Positions 53,605-63,411 are shown, counted from the first letter of the stretch. The stretch is DNA of 64,000 nt from an uncultured Bilophila sp. (GCA_902373525.1 CABKMN010000001.1:186001-250000); one strand, 5' to 3'. A program made the numbers and translations. The notes: generated by a model not told the origin, from the letters alone.

Positions 53605-54013
53605 GATAAACTTCCTGTTGCATCCGGCGTTCGGACGCACTATAAAAATACTCCGGCAGGAGCGAGTCTAAGGATAACTCCGCAGCAACGCTTTCTTTTG
53701 TTCAGCACAATCCGGTTATGGGAAGCGCCTTCGAGAGGAGGCCTCCCGCTATGGCGTTCCGCGCCGTACGGCACGGCGGAAAACAAATTCCGTACACGAA
53801 TCATGCGGATGCACCCTAGCCCATTTTCCAAACAAAAAAAACCCTCGCACATCCCCCAGCTTCGCCCCCCGGAGGGAAGAGCGGATGTACGACTGCTTTT
53901 TCAACTGCAATTTCCATGAGATGCGAAATGAGCAACTTTTCTGTGCCCCTGCGGCTTTCCCCAAAACGCATCCCGTTTTCTTCCAACGGCAACATACGCT
54001 CGTGGAGTCCCCG
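53605..54013. other. Divergent intergenic region lptD / alr
   Basis: No supported gene; it should hold both promoters. GGAGTCC precedes the alr ATG. An in-frame upstream extension of alr to 53885 encodes Cys/Phe-rich residues with no family match. Confidence 0.4.
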
Positions 54014-55165
54014 ATGTTTCTGAGCAGCGCCCTGATCACCGTCCATCTGGAAAACCTGCGCCACAACCTTAAAACCCTGCTGGCACGGCACCCGTCGCTT
54101 ATGCCGGTCATCAAGGCCGACGCGTACGGGCACGGTGTGGTCGCCGTGGCTCGCGTGCTGGCGGAGGAAGGCATCAGACATATGGCGGTGGGGTCCGTAG
54201 GGGAAGGCGCATTGCTCAGACAGGAAGGGCACACGGCCTTTCTGCTTGCCCTGATGGGGCTGGCGCGCGACGAAGACACGGCACTGGCGGCGAGTTACGA
54301 CATCACGCCGCTGGTGCACAATCAGGAAAGCCTTGAACGGATTCTGGTGCAAAGCCATCTGACGGGCAGGCTCACGCCGCTGCCCATCGCCATCAAGTTC
54401 GATACGGGCATGTCCCGTCTGGGATTCCGTATCAGTGCGGCCGCCGAGCTTGCCGACTACCTGCGGACGCTCAAAGAAGTACGGCCCGTACTGGTCATGT
54501 CGCATCTCGCCGCATCGGACACCCCGGCGCTGGATACGTTTACCCATGAACAAGCCCGCAGATTTCACGACGCCGCGGAGTGCATGAAGGCGGTCTTTCC
54601 CGACATCAAGACATCGCTCACCAATTCTCCGGGCCTGCTCTGCTGGCCCAGTTACGTCGGTGATCTGGCCCGTCCGGGCGTCACCCTCTACGGCGGAAAC
54701 CCCCTGCACGGCACGGACAGGGCCAAGCTCGGCATGGGGCTCCTTCCCGTCATGGAAATGGCAGCCCCCGTGCTTTCCGTGCACGGCGTGGACAAGGGGG
54801 CCACGGTCAGCTACGGCTGCCTCTATACGGCCCCCAAAGACATCCGGGTGGCCGTCATCGGCGCCGGATACGCCGACGGATACCCGCGCTCCCTGTCCAT
54901 GCGCGGCTCGGTGCTGATCCGGGGACAACGCGCCCCCATCCTTGGAAGAGTATGCATGCAGATGTGCATCGTCGACGTCACCGACATCCCGGGCGCCGTC
55001 CCCGGCGACACGGCGTACCTGCTGGGAGGCCCCGGACCGCAGGCCATCAGGCCGGAAGAACTCGCCGAATGGTGGGGCACCATTTCGTATGAAGTGTTCT
55101 GCGCGCTTGGACGCAATCGGCGCGTCAGCGAAAAGAAGTTCAGCGAATACAGTAAACTGCGCTGA
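54014..55165 (+). CDS. alr: Alanine racemase
   Basis: A 383-residue fold-type III PLP enzyme. PLP Lys lies in MPVIKADAYGHG (residues about 33-44) and the second catalytic Tyr region is HGVDKGATVSYGCLYTA. GRVCMQMCIVDVT is the active-site strand around Met/Cys that contacts substrate. It makes D-Ala for peptidoglycan. The chosen ATG has GGAG seven bases upstream and gives the normal family length. Confidence 0.95.
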   Translation: MFLSSALITVHLENLRHNLKTLLARHPSLMPVIKADAYGHGVVAVARVLAEEGIRHMAVGSVGEGALLRQEGHTAFLLALMGLARDEDTALAASYDITPLVHNQESLERILVQSHLTGRLTPLPIAIKFDTGMSRLGFRISAAAELADYLRTLKEVRPVLVMSHLAASDTPALDTFTHEQARRFHDAAECMKAVFPDIKTSLTNSPGLLCWPSYVGDLARPGVTLYGGNPLHGTDRAKLGMGLLPVMEMAAPVLSVHGVDKGATVSYGCLYTAPKDIRVAVIGAGYADGYPRSLSMRGSVLIRGQRAPILGRVCMQMCIVDVTDIPGAVPGDTAYLLGGPGPQAIRPEELAEWWGTISYEVFCALGRNRRVSEKKFSEYSKLR

Positions 55166-55198
55166 GGCAAAGGAGCGCGCCACAGGGCGTGTCCGTCC

Positions 55199-56311
55199 CT
55201 AGCGCTTGCAGCAGTAACCGCCCTCCACCCCTTGCGGGCTCAGGACAATCTGCCAGAGCTGAATATCACGGGCCCGAAAGGCGCCCGCGCAGCTCAACAG
55301 GTAATACCGGTACATGCGGTGCACCCGCTCGCTGCATTGGAACGCGCCTTCGGTATAGCCATCCTCAAAATGCCGATGCCATGCCATGAGCGTCTTGTCA
55401 TAATCCGCACCGAAGTTGTGCCAGTCTTCCATGACGTAGCGCCCAGTGATGGCCTTGGCGATGCAGACGGGCGAAGGGAGCATGCCGTTGGGGAAAATAT
55501 ACTTGTTGATCCAGGGATCAGTCCCCGCCTTTTGTTTGTTGCTGCCGATGGTATGCAGCAGGAACAGCCCCGACGGGTCCAGCAGTTCCTTGGTCTTGTC
55601 CATAAAGACCCCGTAATTCTTCCGACCGACGTGTTCGAACATGCCCACGGACACGATGCGATCGAAACGCCCTTCCATTGACCGATAGTCCTGCAACAGC
55701 CAGTTGACGGCGTGTCCGGCGTCGTGTTCCCGCGCATACGCCAGTTGTTCCGTGGAAACGGTCACGCCGGTCACCTTCACGCCGTAGTGCTGTGCCATAT
55801 ACAGCGAAAGGCCGCCCCATCCGCACCCGATATCCAGAACGGTCATCCCCTCCTTCAGTCCGAGCTTCTGGCAGATGAGCTCCATCTTGTTGTTCTCGGC
55901 CTCGTCCAGCGTACTGGCGTCTTTCCAGTAACCGCAACTGTAGTTCATTGTGGGACCGAGCATACGGGCAAACATGGCGTTGTCCGTATTGTAGTGCTGT
56001 TCGGCGACCATCGTGGCCCGACCCACGCTTTGCAGGTTGAAGAGCAACTGGCTTGCCGTGATCAGCAACGTGGGGAAATTATGCCGTATCCGATCCTCCA
56101 GATGGGCACGAATAGCCTTGCAGAACATCACGTCCAACTGGTCGCAGTCCCACCATCCTTCAAGGTAGGCTTCTCCCGCCCCCATCGTCCCTTCACGGAG
56201 CAGCCGTTTGTACAGGTCTTCGTTATGCACATGAATATCCCAAGGGCGATCGCCCCCGATACGGACATCCGCTTCCTCAAGCATCGAAATCACCATTTTT
56301 TTTGCATCCAT
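55199..56311 (-). CDS. cfa: Cyclopropane-fatty-acyl-phospholipid synthase
   Basis: A 370-residue SAM-dependent enzyme. Motifs are YWKDASTLDEAE, MTVLDIGCGWGGLSLYMA (SAM motif I, around residue 160), GVTVSTEQLAYA, YRSMEGRFDRIVSVGMFEHVG and the C-terminal HFGADYDKTL-type segment (HNFGADYDKTLMAWHRHF). It adds a methylene bridge to membrane unsaturated fatty acids, usually on entry into stationary phase or under acid stress. It is convergent with alr. Confidence 0.95.
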   Translation of the reverse strand: MDAKKMVISMLEEADVRIGGDRPWDIHVHNEDLYKRLLREGTMGAGEAYLEGWWDCDQLDVMFCKAIRAHLEDRIRHNFPTLLITASQLLFNLQSVGRATMVAEQHYNTDNAMFARMLGPTMNYSCGYWKDASTLDEAENNKMELICQKLGLKEGMTVLDIGCGWGGLSLYMAQHYGVKVTGVTVSTEQLAYAREHDAGHAVNWLLQDYRSMEGRFDRIVSVGMFEHVGRKNYGVFMDKTKELLDPSGLFLLHTIGSNKQKAGTDPWINKYIFPNGMLPSPVCIAKAITGRYVMEDWHNFGADYDKTLMAWHRHFEDGYTEGAFQCSERVHRMYRYYLLSCAGAFRARDIQLWQIVLSPQGVEGGYCCKR

Positions 56312-57058
56312 ACGCTACCATCCTTCAGGCGTTCCGCCTTCCGGCCGCAGGCGAGCCGGCCGACGACTCCCCATGATGCATCATGTACGCTCCGTTTCTT
56401 CAATTATTACTCAACACTATAAAACAATATGTAACACGCTTCCGTTTGCCACCACCTTGAGTCCCTCCCGAAAAGAGCAAGACCGGGGAAAGACATTCGG
56501 TTCCACCCCGCCCATACGCTTTTGGGAATCTCCTATCCTGTTCTTTAATAAATGTAATACCCGGGTCCGACACTGTAAAGAAATCTCTCTTGCCGGTAAC
56601 GTTTGCTGTCCCATTCCTCCCTGTTCCGGGCGCACGCGGGGCCGCTTGGCCTTCCGCGCCTGACGTTCGCCACGCGCCCCCCTGCCCCGAGCACACGCGA
56701 AGGCGTCACCTCAATGACAGAATCTTTCCCTTTTACCCCAGGAGAAGAAAGGCATCTCCCAAGATCAGAAAAAGTCCCCTCTACTAAACTGCCCCTTCCC
56801 GGATCGAACAGGACAAACAACGCTCCCGGCTCTTCCTCGGAAGAGTCGGGAGCGTATCAATGGCAGGAATGACGCTGTACCGTGGGTGTCACTTCCACCT
56901 TCAGCATGATGGAATCAATGGTGGTGGAGGCCTAAGGGACTCCGGAATATATGATGAGGCGAGTCCTCTTCCCTCCCTAAGCAGTCCGTCCATTGCGTTA
57001 GAAAGCGACGTTACGGCAATGGGCTCCAGCAGAACAAGGAACGTCCCATCCACACATA
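56312..57058. other. Long intergenic region with a hairpin
   Basis: No coding frame is supported over about 750 bases. The notable feature is an imperfect hairpin at 56821-56854 (CGCTCCCG-G-CTCTTCC / GGAAGAG-T-CGGGAGCG, 2-nt loop) without a T-run. Between 56540 and 56560 the sequence is AT-rich and may hold the cfa promoter. Confidence 0.45.
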
Positions 57059-57619
57059 TCACTTCTTTTGAGTCGTTGGCGTGTGCGCCTTCTCAGCGGC
57101 CTTCTCCTCCTGCCGTTTCTCGATATTCACACTGGGCAATACGGCAAACGTCGCCTTTCGCTTGTTGACCGCCGCAAGAATGGTCTTGGTATAGTCCGCA
57201 TTCGCCATATCGCCGTCGATGACGATACTGCGTGCGATAACCAGTAAGACGCCGCTGGTCTTCCGCCATTTGGAAATCTCTTCCACCACAATCCCGTTGA
57301 CCACTTGCGAGGCCGCGCGCGTCTCAAGCTCCATCTGCCGGTTCAGCGCGGCGAGACCGTTGGCAAGAATCGTTTCCCGCTCGTCTTTCGGGGCGTCTTT
57401 GTATGTTTCGCGCAGCTCGTCAAAGCCTTTCTGGAGCACGGCCCGGACCTGCTTCAGATGTTCCGAAGCCTGTTTTGCCGGTTCGGATTCCGTCATGAGC
57501 CGCTGCATGTCCACGGAAACCACGTTTGGGGCCTTTGGAGCCGCATCACAGGAGGAAACAAACGGCAGACACAAACAGGCAAGGAACATCAGGGCGAAAA
57601 AAGGGGGACGGATACGCAT
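57059..57619 (-). CDS. OmpH/Skp-family periplasmic chaperone-like protein
   Basis: A 186-residue protein. The signal sequence RPPFFALMFLACLCLPFVSS ends near a Cys (SSC-DAAPK), so cleavage could be by either signal peptidase. The mature part has the Skp layout: a short strand (VVSVDMQRLMTESEPAKQ), two long charged helices (about 45-110) and a returning strand (GVLLVIARSIVID, NADYTKTILAAVNKRK). Skp-type trimers shield unfolded outer-membrane proteins. The ATG at 57619 has GAGG six bases upstream. It lies downstream of the decayed autotransporter gene and may once have served it. Confidence 0.8.
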   Translation of the reverse strand: MRIRPPFFALMFLACLCLPFVSSCDAAPKAPNVVSVDMQRLMTESEPAKQASEHLKQVRAVLQKGFDELRETYKDAPKDERETILANGLAALNRQMELETRAASQVVNGIVVEEISKWRKTSGVLLVIARSIVIDGDMANADYTKTILAAVNKRKATFAVLPSVNIEKRQEEKAAEKAHTPTTQKK

Positions 57620-57728
57620 GTTCATCCTCGTTGCGTTCAATGTATGAAAAATCCCGGCGAACCGGCCAACAGGCCGGCCCACCGGGAAAGGCTCCGGCGG
57701 AAGGAAGAATCACCGGAGGTTGTTGGAA

Positions 57729-59528
57729 TTAGAACTTGTACATGAAGGACGCGGTCACGCCCTGCCCGGTCTGGTGTTCGGACGCCTGCACGTTGTAGCC
57801 GAGCCCGAACGACACGTTGTCCTTCTGCACTTCCACACCGAACACGCCGTCAAACGACGTCGTGTCCATGACGCGGCGCTTCATGGAATCGGAAGCATCC
57901 ACGCCGGGAGTGTGCACGTCTCGGTGTCTCTCTGACGCTGTTTTCCGTAAACGTACCGGTAACGATTATTCCGTTCCACTTATAAAGATCGTTGTCTGCA
58001 TAGAAGGTATTGTAGATGACACCGCCGTCTACTGCCAGGTTGTCTGTAAAGGTTGCCGCGATGTTCACCTTCGCCGCGCTGTTATTGACGTCTTTCCCCA
58101 TACACGTAGCAATTGCCCCACCATTGTAGCCAGAAATGTTGCTCTTGACGAGCGTTTTTTCGATGGAGGCAACGCTGGTCTCAGAGACGCTCCCAAAAAA
58201 ATCGCGCCGCCACCGATGGCAGTGGGGCCCTCCACAGGCTTATTCCATTCTCTCAAATCCGATTGGCCCAATTGATCCATATTACCTTTAAAGGTGAAAT
58301 CCGTAATCGTCAAGCCACGATAACTGCCGAGAGCTCCGCCATTATAAACAGAATGGTTGTTCTTAAATACAGAGGAAGCAACACTTATCCCTTTGCTGGT
58401 AGCATCGGAATCGATGGCACCGCCCCAACCATTTGCAGTGTTCCCCATAAACGTGGAATCGCTCACTTCAAGCTGCGCTCTATTGGCTATGGCACCGTCG
58501 TTTACCGCATTGTTTCCCGTAAAGGTGGAATTGCCTATAACAACTTTCGAATCGGTGTCTTGTGCCAGAGTTCCAATATAGGCATACACAGCACCGTTAT
58601 CAAACGTTTTATCTATGTTTATATCAACAATGGCTTTATTGTTGCTGAACTCGGAATTCGTAATTGTGATGCTGCCGAAATGCTGTGTTTTTCCCTTATC
58701 GTAAAAATTGGTGATAGCCCCGCCATTGATTGCACTGTTTTCAGTAAACGTGGATAAGTCGACAACCGTATCGTTGAACGTATTGAACAACGCACTACCG
58801 TTTCCGCTGTCATAAAGGCCCGTAACGGAATTATAGTCATGCGGGTTCTCACTGATGATCTTGCCTGTGGCATTCCCGCTGAATGTGCTTTTCGGTATCG
58901 GCAGCTTGACGTCTGAAAAATCGGTATCATATGCGCCATAAAACTTACGGGGAGCAATGGCACCGCGGTTCTTACCAGAGATATTTTGGGTAAACGTGGA
59001 GTCGGAAATGGAAACATGGGAGCCGGAACCGATGCCGATAGCACCACCGCCCAAATCACTCGGGTCGCTAACATACGAGCCATCAGATCCTATCTGCGCG
59101 CTGTTGCCCTCAAATGTACTGCCCGATACTGTCAAATATCCATAGTTGGCGATAGCACCGCGGTCATTTTTTTCCTTATTGTTTGTAAAATGAGTAGAGT
59201 CGACGTTAAGAACGGAAGTATTTTTTGTTCCCATAAGAACGCCGCCACTAGCGCTAATACTATTGTTGACATACGTTGAACCGGTCAATGTCAGCATTGC
59301 CACGTTATTAACGGCGTAAATGGCTCCATTCTCTATAGTTAACTCACCCCAAATAGTTTCACCGGGTTGTGACATCGTATCGCCAGAATTGAGTACAGTC
59401 CGGGTGGCCTCAGTCATCCCTGCCCCGCCCATGATGAGCAGAACCGAACACGTTCATCAGATGGCACTTTTTCAATACGGCGCGGTACCTGTTGACCAGA
59501 TGCCGACGGCACCTTTTAACAACGTCAT
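57729..59528 (-). pseudogene. Decayed autotransporter (polymorphic beta-helix repeats, barrel mostly lost)
   Basis: AAGGAGG precedes an ATG at 59528, but that frame stops after 18 codons; the main passenger frame (about 59440-58065) begins in another frame. The passenger has many copies of a repeat of the form STF-x-N-x-A-x-x-GGAI (for example STFTGNNAVNDGAIA, STFTENSAINGGAIT), the Pmp/Chlamydia-like beta-helix repeat. After 58200 the frame shifts at least twice (57850-58101, then 57729-57917). Only the last barrel strands remain (VSFGLGYNVQASEH ... TASFMYKF, ending in Phe). The region for the other barrel strands is missing. Confidence 0.85.
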
Positions 59529-59576
59529 GACTGCATCCTCCTTAAAAAAACCGCCCTTCGCCGGAGCGAAGGCCAC

Positions 59577-59615
59577 AAAAAAAGCCCTGAAGCCGGACAA
59601 TCCGGCGTCAGAGCG
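59577..59615 (-). terminator. Leftward terminator upstream of the autotransporter remnant
   Basis: Nested stem GCTCTGA-C-GCCGGA / TCCGGC-TT-CAGGGC with U-tract on the minus strand. It ends a transcript coming from the right, where no intact leftward gene is now visible. Confidence 0.75.
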
Positions 59616-60018
59616 ATTTGGGCATCCATGATGTCAACAGGGCAGAATGTCCAACCATTGACCTTGAGCGTTTCACGGTGTGACTCCGTTGTATGGCGAT
59701 CCCCCTGATACAATGTATTGGTTTCCACTATGCTGCTGTCCGGAATCTGAGCTTGAAATACCCTTACCATGTCACGAGGCAGAATATTCGGCCCGTTCTT
59801 TTCTCCCGTGTGCAGTTTTATTGCTACTTTGCCATAACTGGATTTATTAATTCGCTAATAAAGACGAAGCAGGTGCTCCGCATCAATATGTGAAGAAAAA
59901 TAGACCTTCGCACGAGATCCCGGAGTGTTGGTTCCTGTGACGTTACAAGAACCTACAAGAGGCGTTTTTTGCCCTTCTGTTACAAGAGTAGCCTGAACAC
60001 CACCAGGGAAAGAAGTTA
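59616..60018. other. Region without a supported gene left of the IS
   Basis: Short frames only. A leftward frame from 59770 (MVRVFQAQIPDSSIVETNTL) runs into the terminator and may be the end of a lost gene. Confidence 0.4.
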
Positions 60019-60842
60019 GGCTCAGGACTCATTAATTGTAAAAAATAAAAAATTGGTTAGTTGTGCTCATGGAGGGTGCAATGAGCCAACTTTTCTATCT
60101 TTCCACAGAACAGCTTGAACGCATCAAGCCATTCTTTCCTCGTTCACATGGCATTTCACGCGTCGATGACCTGAGAGTTCTCAGCGGAATCATTTATGTC
60201 ATCAGTATGGCCTGCAGTGGAAGGATGCTCCTCGTGGGTATGGCCCTTATAAAACTCGTATAACCGCTTTGTGCGCTGGAGTCGCATGGGCATATTCAAT
60301 AACATTTTTGCAGAGCTTGCAGAAGCGGCGGGCAATGATGGTCGATTAATGATTGACGCCACACATCTTAAAGCTCACCAAACAACTGCAAGTCTGCTCA
60401 GAAAAGGGCTCTTTCCCAATGTATCGGACGCACAAAAGGAGAGTTGAATTCAAAACTCCATGCAGTATGTAACGGTAATGGAAAACCTTTGGCCCTGGCG
60501 CTCACAGCAGGTCAGGTGAGCGATTATAAAGGCACAGCCATTCTTTTGGACTCCTTGCCTGAAGCCAAAGAACTCCTGGCGGATCGCGGTTACGACGCAG
60601 TATGGTTTCGTAACGCCTTGTTGGACAAAGGCATGACGCCATGTATTCCGTCAAAAAAGAACCGGAAGCAGCCCGTATACCATGATAAAAACCTTTACAG
60701 GCAGAGACGCAAAATTGAGATTATGTTCGGTCGCCTCAAGGACTGGCGCAGGATTGCCATGCGTTACGCTCGGTGCGCACACACTTTCTTTTCAGCAATA
60801 TGTCTCGCCTGTGCCGTTATCTTAACTAATGAGTCCTGACCC
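60019..60842 (+). mobile_element. Degenerate IS5-family insertion sequence
   Basis: Terminal inverted repeats at 60019-60037 and 60824-60842 match in 17 of 19 positions (shared core TCAGGACTCATTA). The 824-bp element contains one transposase gene broken by frameshifts. A clean target duplication is not obvious. Confidence 0.88.
60081..60839 (+). pseudogene. IS5-like transposase, frameshifted
   Basis: GGAGGG precedes the ATG. The frames MSQLFYLSTEQLERIKPFFP / GLQWKDAPRGYGPYKT / MGIFNNIFAELAEAAGNDGR-LMIDATHLKAHQTT / CIGRTKGELNSKLHAVCNG ... LLADRGYD ... RRKIEIMFGRLKDWRRIAM reconstruct a DDE transposase with Asp (MIDATH), Asp (LADRGYD) and Glu (IEIMFG). At least three frame changes occur between 60220 and 60440, so it is inactive unless frameshifting is programmed. 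Confidence 0.88.
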
Positions 60843-60949
60843 TAGCTGCTCTGAAAACAAAGGCCGTTTCACGATTTGGGCCGCCACGAAAGGAGAATAC
60901 AGCTTGACCTGTACCCCATGGTCGCGTATAGTTTTTCCGGAGAATAAAT

Positions 60950-61026
60950 GCGTCCGTAGCTCAGTTGGACAGAGCAGGAGCCTTCTAAGCTCTTGGCCGA
61001 GGGTTCGATTCCTTCCGGGCGCACCA
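60950..61026 (+). tRNA. tRNA-Arg (anticodon TCT)
   Basis: A 77-nt cloverleaf with encoded CCA. The acceptor stem GCGTCCG/CGGGCGC contains one T-G wobble. The anticodon loop is CTTCTAA on the stem AGAGC-like AGGAGC/GCTCTT. The T-arm is GAGGG-TTCGATT-CCTTC. Confidence 0.93.
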
Positions 61027-61099
61027 GAACAAAATCAGGCAGTTATAGATAAAATCTATGGTTGTCTTTTCTCCCCCCTCCATTGCTCCTTTTAGCTTC

Positions 61100-61187
61100 T
61101 GTGAGCTGTTGTGATGTGTGTGAGCTGTCGCGCAATGTGAGTGTGAGTTGTCACCCAAGATGAGAATTTGTTGCAGCTGTGAGCTGT
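61100..61187 (+). repeat. Four TGTGAGCTGT-type direct repeats next to tRNA-Arg
   Basis: Copies at 61100, 61119, 61142 (one change) and 61178. The last three extend to about 23 bp of similarity (ending in TGAG). Their position right after a tRNA and before phage remnants suggests recombinase arm sites. Confidence 0.8.
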
Positions 61188-61199
61188 CACGCAGTTTGA

Positions 61200-61235
61200 G
61201 AACGGGCCAAGACAAAAAAATGTCTTGGCCCGTTC
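61200..61235. terminator. Perfect 15-bp hairpin
   Basis: GAACGGGCCAAGACA / TGTCTTGGCCCGTTC with an A6 loop. It is four bases beyond the methylase remnant stop, so it may be that gene's terminator; the U-tract is weak on both strands. Confidence 0.75.
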
Positions 61236-61239
61236 TTTG

Positions 61240-61503
61240 CTAGTCGATATTGAGGAGGCGATCTGCGCTTAGTTGTGCATACTCCGGCGACAGCTCCACG
61301 CCGATACATTTCCGGCCCGTCAGCATTGCCGCGTGGGCCGTGGTGCCACCGCCAAGAAAGGGGCAAAAACCGTTCCGCCGGGCTTGACGATCTCCATCAG
61401 CTCTTGAACCAGAGCCAAGGGCTTGCCCGTGATATGCACTTTGGTCCCCGTGTTGACCGGGCAGTGGATGACGGGGAAACATCGGCGTGTGTAGTGTGCG
61501 GGC
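61240..61503 (-). pseudogene. C-terminal remnant of a phage DNA methyltransferase
   Basis: The end of the frame reads PFLGGGTTAHAAMLTGRKCI-GVELSPEYA, the SAM-binding (DPFxGxGTT-like) and C-terminal motifs of an N4/N6 DNA methylase. Just upstream the sequence continues in another frame (CFPVIHCPVNTGTKVHITGK, PLALVQELMEIVKPGG), so there is a frameshift near 61350. The N-terminal half is missing. A fragment of the same kind of enzyme, covering the missing middle, lies at 47263. Confidence 0.75.
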
Positions 61504-62250
61504 TTCCGGTGCGGTCTGTGGTGCGCGAATCCGGTACACGGGCCACGCCGCGCACAACGCGGAGCAAGCGAAAGTCGGACAGGATGTTTGCGTTTTCCGG
61601 CAGAGCCAGCGTCTTGTCTTCAATGGCGGCCTTGAGTTTGGGCATAGTCGTTCTGTACCACGCTTCCGAGATCATGACTTCCCGCACCAGCTCCGGCCCG
61701 TACTCCTGCCGTGCGGCTTCGGCCAACGCGGAGCCGTTCCCGCGTGCGTCCAGTGACAACCCGGAAAAAGAAGGTAGCGCGTCAATGAGCGCGAACAAAA
61801 ACTGTTGCTGTGTCCGGTGCGGACAGTTACGGATTTCAAGGATGAAGGACGGCACAAGTCGTAAGTCCCGCTGTTCCGTGGCCGGGATGAAGACGGACAA
61901 GTCCCCGGAGCGGCCGAAGTCGCCGCCAACATACTGATCGCAGTCTTTCGGAAGCCCGGAGAGCAACGGGGCAAGACGTTCTGCAAACCAGCAGCGTGTG
62001 TAAGTGTCCGCCACGGCCTTGGGCCAGTCCACAAAGTTTTCCGCTGGGGGCGTCCACGTTATGACCGGAATGTCCGGGGTCATGCAGGCCCGGATCATAG
62101 CGGTGGTCACCCGGCGGCGCGGGTGGCCTGATGATGCAGCCAAAGGAAAGAGATGGACATACGCACCACGGAAATTTACCTGCATGACCTTGGTGTCGAC
62201 AGGGAGGCCGCAGGCATTTTTGAGGACATCACGCATGAAGGTGATTGAGG
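61504..62250 (-). pseudogene. Phage terminase large-subunit fragment
   Basis: The nuclease half of a terminase is visible: CDQYVGGDFGRSGDLSVFIP (first acidic residues), LDARGNGSALAEAARQEYG and EVMISEAWYRTTMPKLKAAI ... RLLRVVRGVARVPDSRTTD. The ATPase half is absent, the frame opens in a terminator hairpin, and the end runs out of frame into the methylase remnant. It is a Mu-like (GpF-type) terminase remnant. Confidence 0.75.
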
Positions 62251-62253
62251 TAC

Positions 62254-62286
62254 AAAAAAAGGGCTTGTTGAAATTCAACAAGCCCT
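62254..62286 (-). terminator. Leftward terminator
   Basis: AGGGCTTGTTG / CAACAAGCCCT with a 5-nt loop and a run of seven A on the plus strand. It terminates transcription coming from the nuclease operon on the right. Confidence 0.85.
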
Positions 62287-62293
62287 TGAAATT

Positions 62294-62315
62294 TATGGCG
62301 GAGAGGGGGAGATTC
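62294..62315. other. tRNA-Ser 3'-end-like att remnant
   Basis: TATGGCGGAGAGGG is identical to the 3' end region of tRNA-Ser(GCT) at 50994-51007, in the same orientation, and 20 of 22 bases agree through GATTC. The rest of a tRNA is absent, as expected for the partial copy left at one end of an integrated element. Confidence 0.6.
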
Positions 62316-62474
62316 AGGCTTAATCACCCTAACTCATTAAACTTTATACCCGTCTGGTTGCGTTTGTTGCACAGACCGTATCCACAAAATGGAGGCTTGG
62401 CAAGCCTTACGCATCTTCGATTTTATCTATGACAGATGGTAGGAGGCCTGACGTAAAAAGATACATATGGGAGG

Positions 62475-63407
62475 TTATGAAGGGATCAGCTTGAAACTCA
62501 CCTGATAGCGGTAAAAGCTCACATTGGGCGTTACCGATAAGGCTCTTCTGAGGCGCAGGTCATCTTCCTGAGCAATGATGATTCCCTTGACCGTTTGACC
62601 TTCCTCAGCCAATTCCTGAGCGGCATAGCCCATATATCGGAGAATCTGCCCCACAACCTTATCGGCTGCCTGACCTTTTTTGAGTTCCACCACCAGCAAC
62701 TCCCGCCTGTCCTTACTGATGGCGAGAATGTCCATGTTCCCGGTATCGGTAGCAAACTGTTGCCCGATGATTTCGCCGTCATCCTCGAAAATATCATACC
62801 GCCGCCCCAGTTCCGTTTGAACCCAGTTGGCCACAAGAAAATCTTCGAGATGCTTTTCGAGCACAAAGGCGACAGGGTTTTCGATGTCCGGGTCTTGAAC
62901 CTGAATGGGATTAGGTTGATGCACAGCCAGCAATGCTTTGATTTCTTCCGCATAATCGGAAATGTTACAAACAGCGCCAATAGACCCTGCTGAATTCCTC
63001 AACGCGGAACTCATTTCACTCCGGTCGATGGCTATATCCAACCATCGTACTGGACGACGATGTGGAAGTACCTGCCCCGATTCGTAGTGGTATGGGCCGC
63101 TGATTTCTCCCACACGGTAACAGCCTGTTCCGTCAGGGCAAAGCACAATATCCCCATCGGACATACCTTTGCAGACAGTCCAGAGCATGCCGCAGGCAAG
63201 TCCGGCGGCAACTTTGGTCTTTTCGGGATGCGTTTCTTGATAGACAGGAATGAACATCGCGTTGAACTGACGCCAGCTGTCAGGAAGCTCGCGAGACAGG
63301 TCGCGTTCTATGCCATAATCCGCACCAATGAAACACTCTGCAAGACATTGCTCTGCATGGCGGCTGCCCTTGCCGAGCATAAGGCGATAGTATTTCGTGT
63401 TTGTCAC
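62475..63407 (-). CDS. NucS/DUF91-type PD-(D/E)xK nuclease
   Basis: A 310-residue protein. The C-terminal domain has the endonuclease NucS pattern: LEDFLVANWVQTELGRRYDI, QFATDTGNMDILAISKDRRE (catalytic Asp near residue 222) and LLVVELKKGQ (Glu-x-Lys near 238-240), then QILRYMGYAAQEL. The N-terminal half has LACGMLWTVCKGMSDGDIVL and looks like a separate sensor/DNA-binding domain, reminiscent of EVE/McrB-N-like folds. GTG start with GGAG eight bases upstream, five bases after the doc stop. Probably an anti-phage nuclease co-expressed with the toxin-antitoxin genes; this is inference. Confidence 0.78.
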   Translation of the reverse strand: MTNTKYYRLMLGKGSRHAEQCLAECFIGADYGIERDLSRELPDSWRQFNAMFIPVYQETHPEKTKVAAGLACGMLWTVCKGMSDGDIVLCPDGTGCYRVGEISGPYHYESGQVLPHRRPVRWLDIAIDRSEMSSALRNSAGSIGAVCNISDYAEEIKALLAVHQPNPIQVQDPDIENPVAFVLEKHLEDFLVANWVQTELGRRYDIFEDDGEIIGQQFATDTGNMDILAISKDRRELLVVELKKGQAADKVVGQILRYMGYAAQELAEEGQTVKGIIIAQEDDLRLRRALSVTPNVSFYRYQVSFKLIPS

Positions 63408-63411
63408 TGAT

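Noticed and set aside
56860..57168. Rightward 102-codon frame
   Set aside because: No ribosome site, Ser/Pro-rich random composition, and overlap with the end of the Skp-like gene.
58065..59432. Intact autotransporter passenger gene starting at 59432
   Set aside because: The apparent start lies inside the former signal peptide. The ribosome-site-bearing start at 59528 is out of frame, and the barrel is missing, so it is treated as a pseudogene.
50996..62315. tRNA-Ser and the att-like copy at 62294 as the two ends of one excisable element
   Set aside because: The interval holds lptD, alr, cfa and two tRNAs, and a partial copy on the right of the full tRNA has the wrong geometry for a 3'-end insertion. 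The right copy more likely belongs to a separate island.
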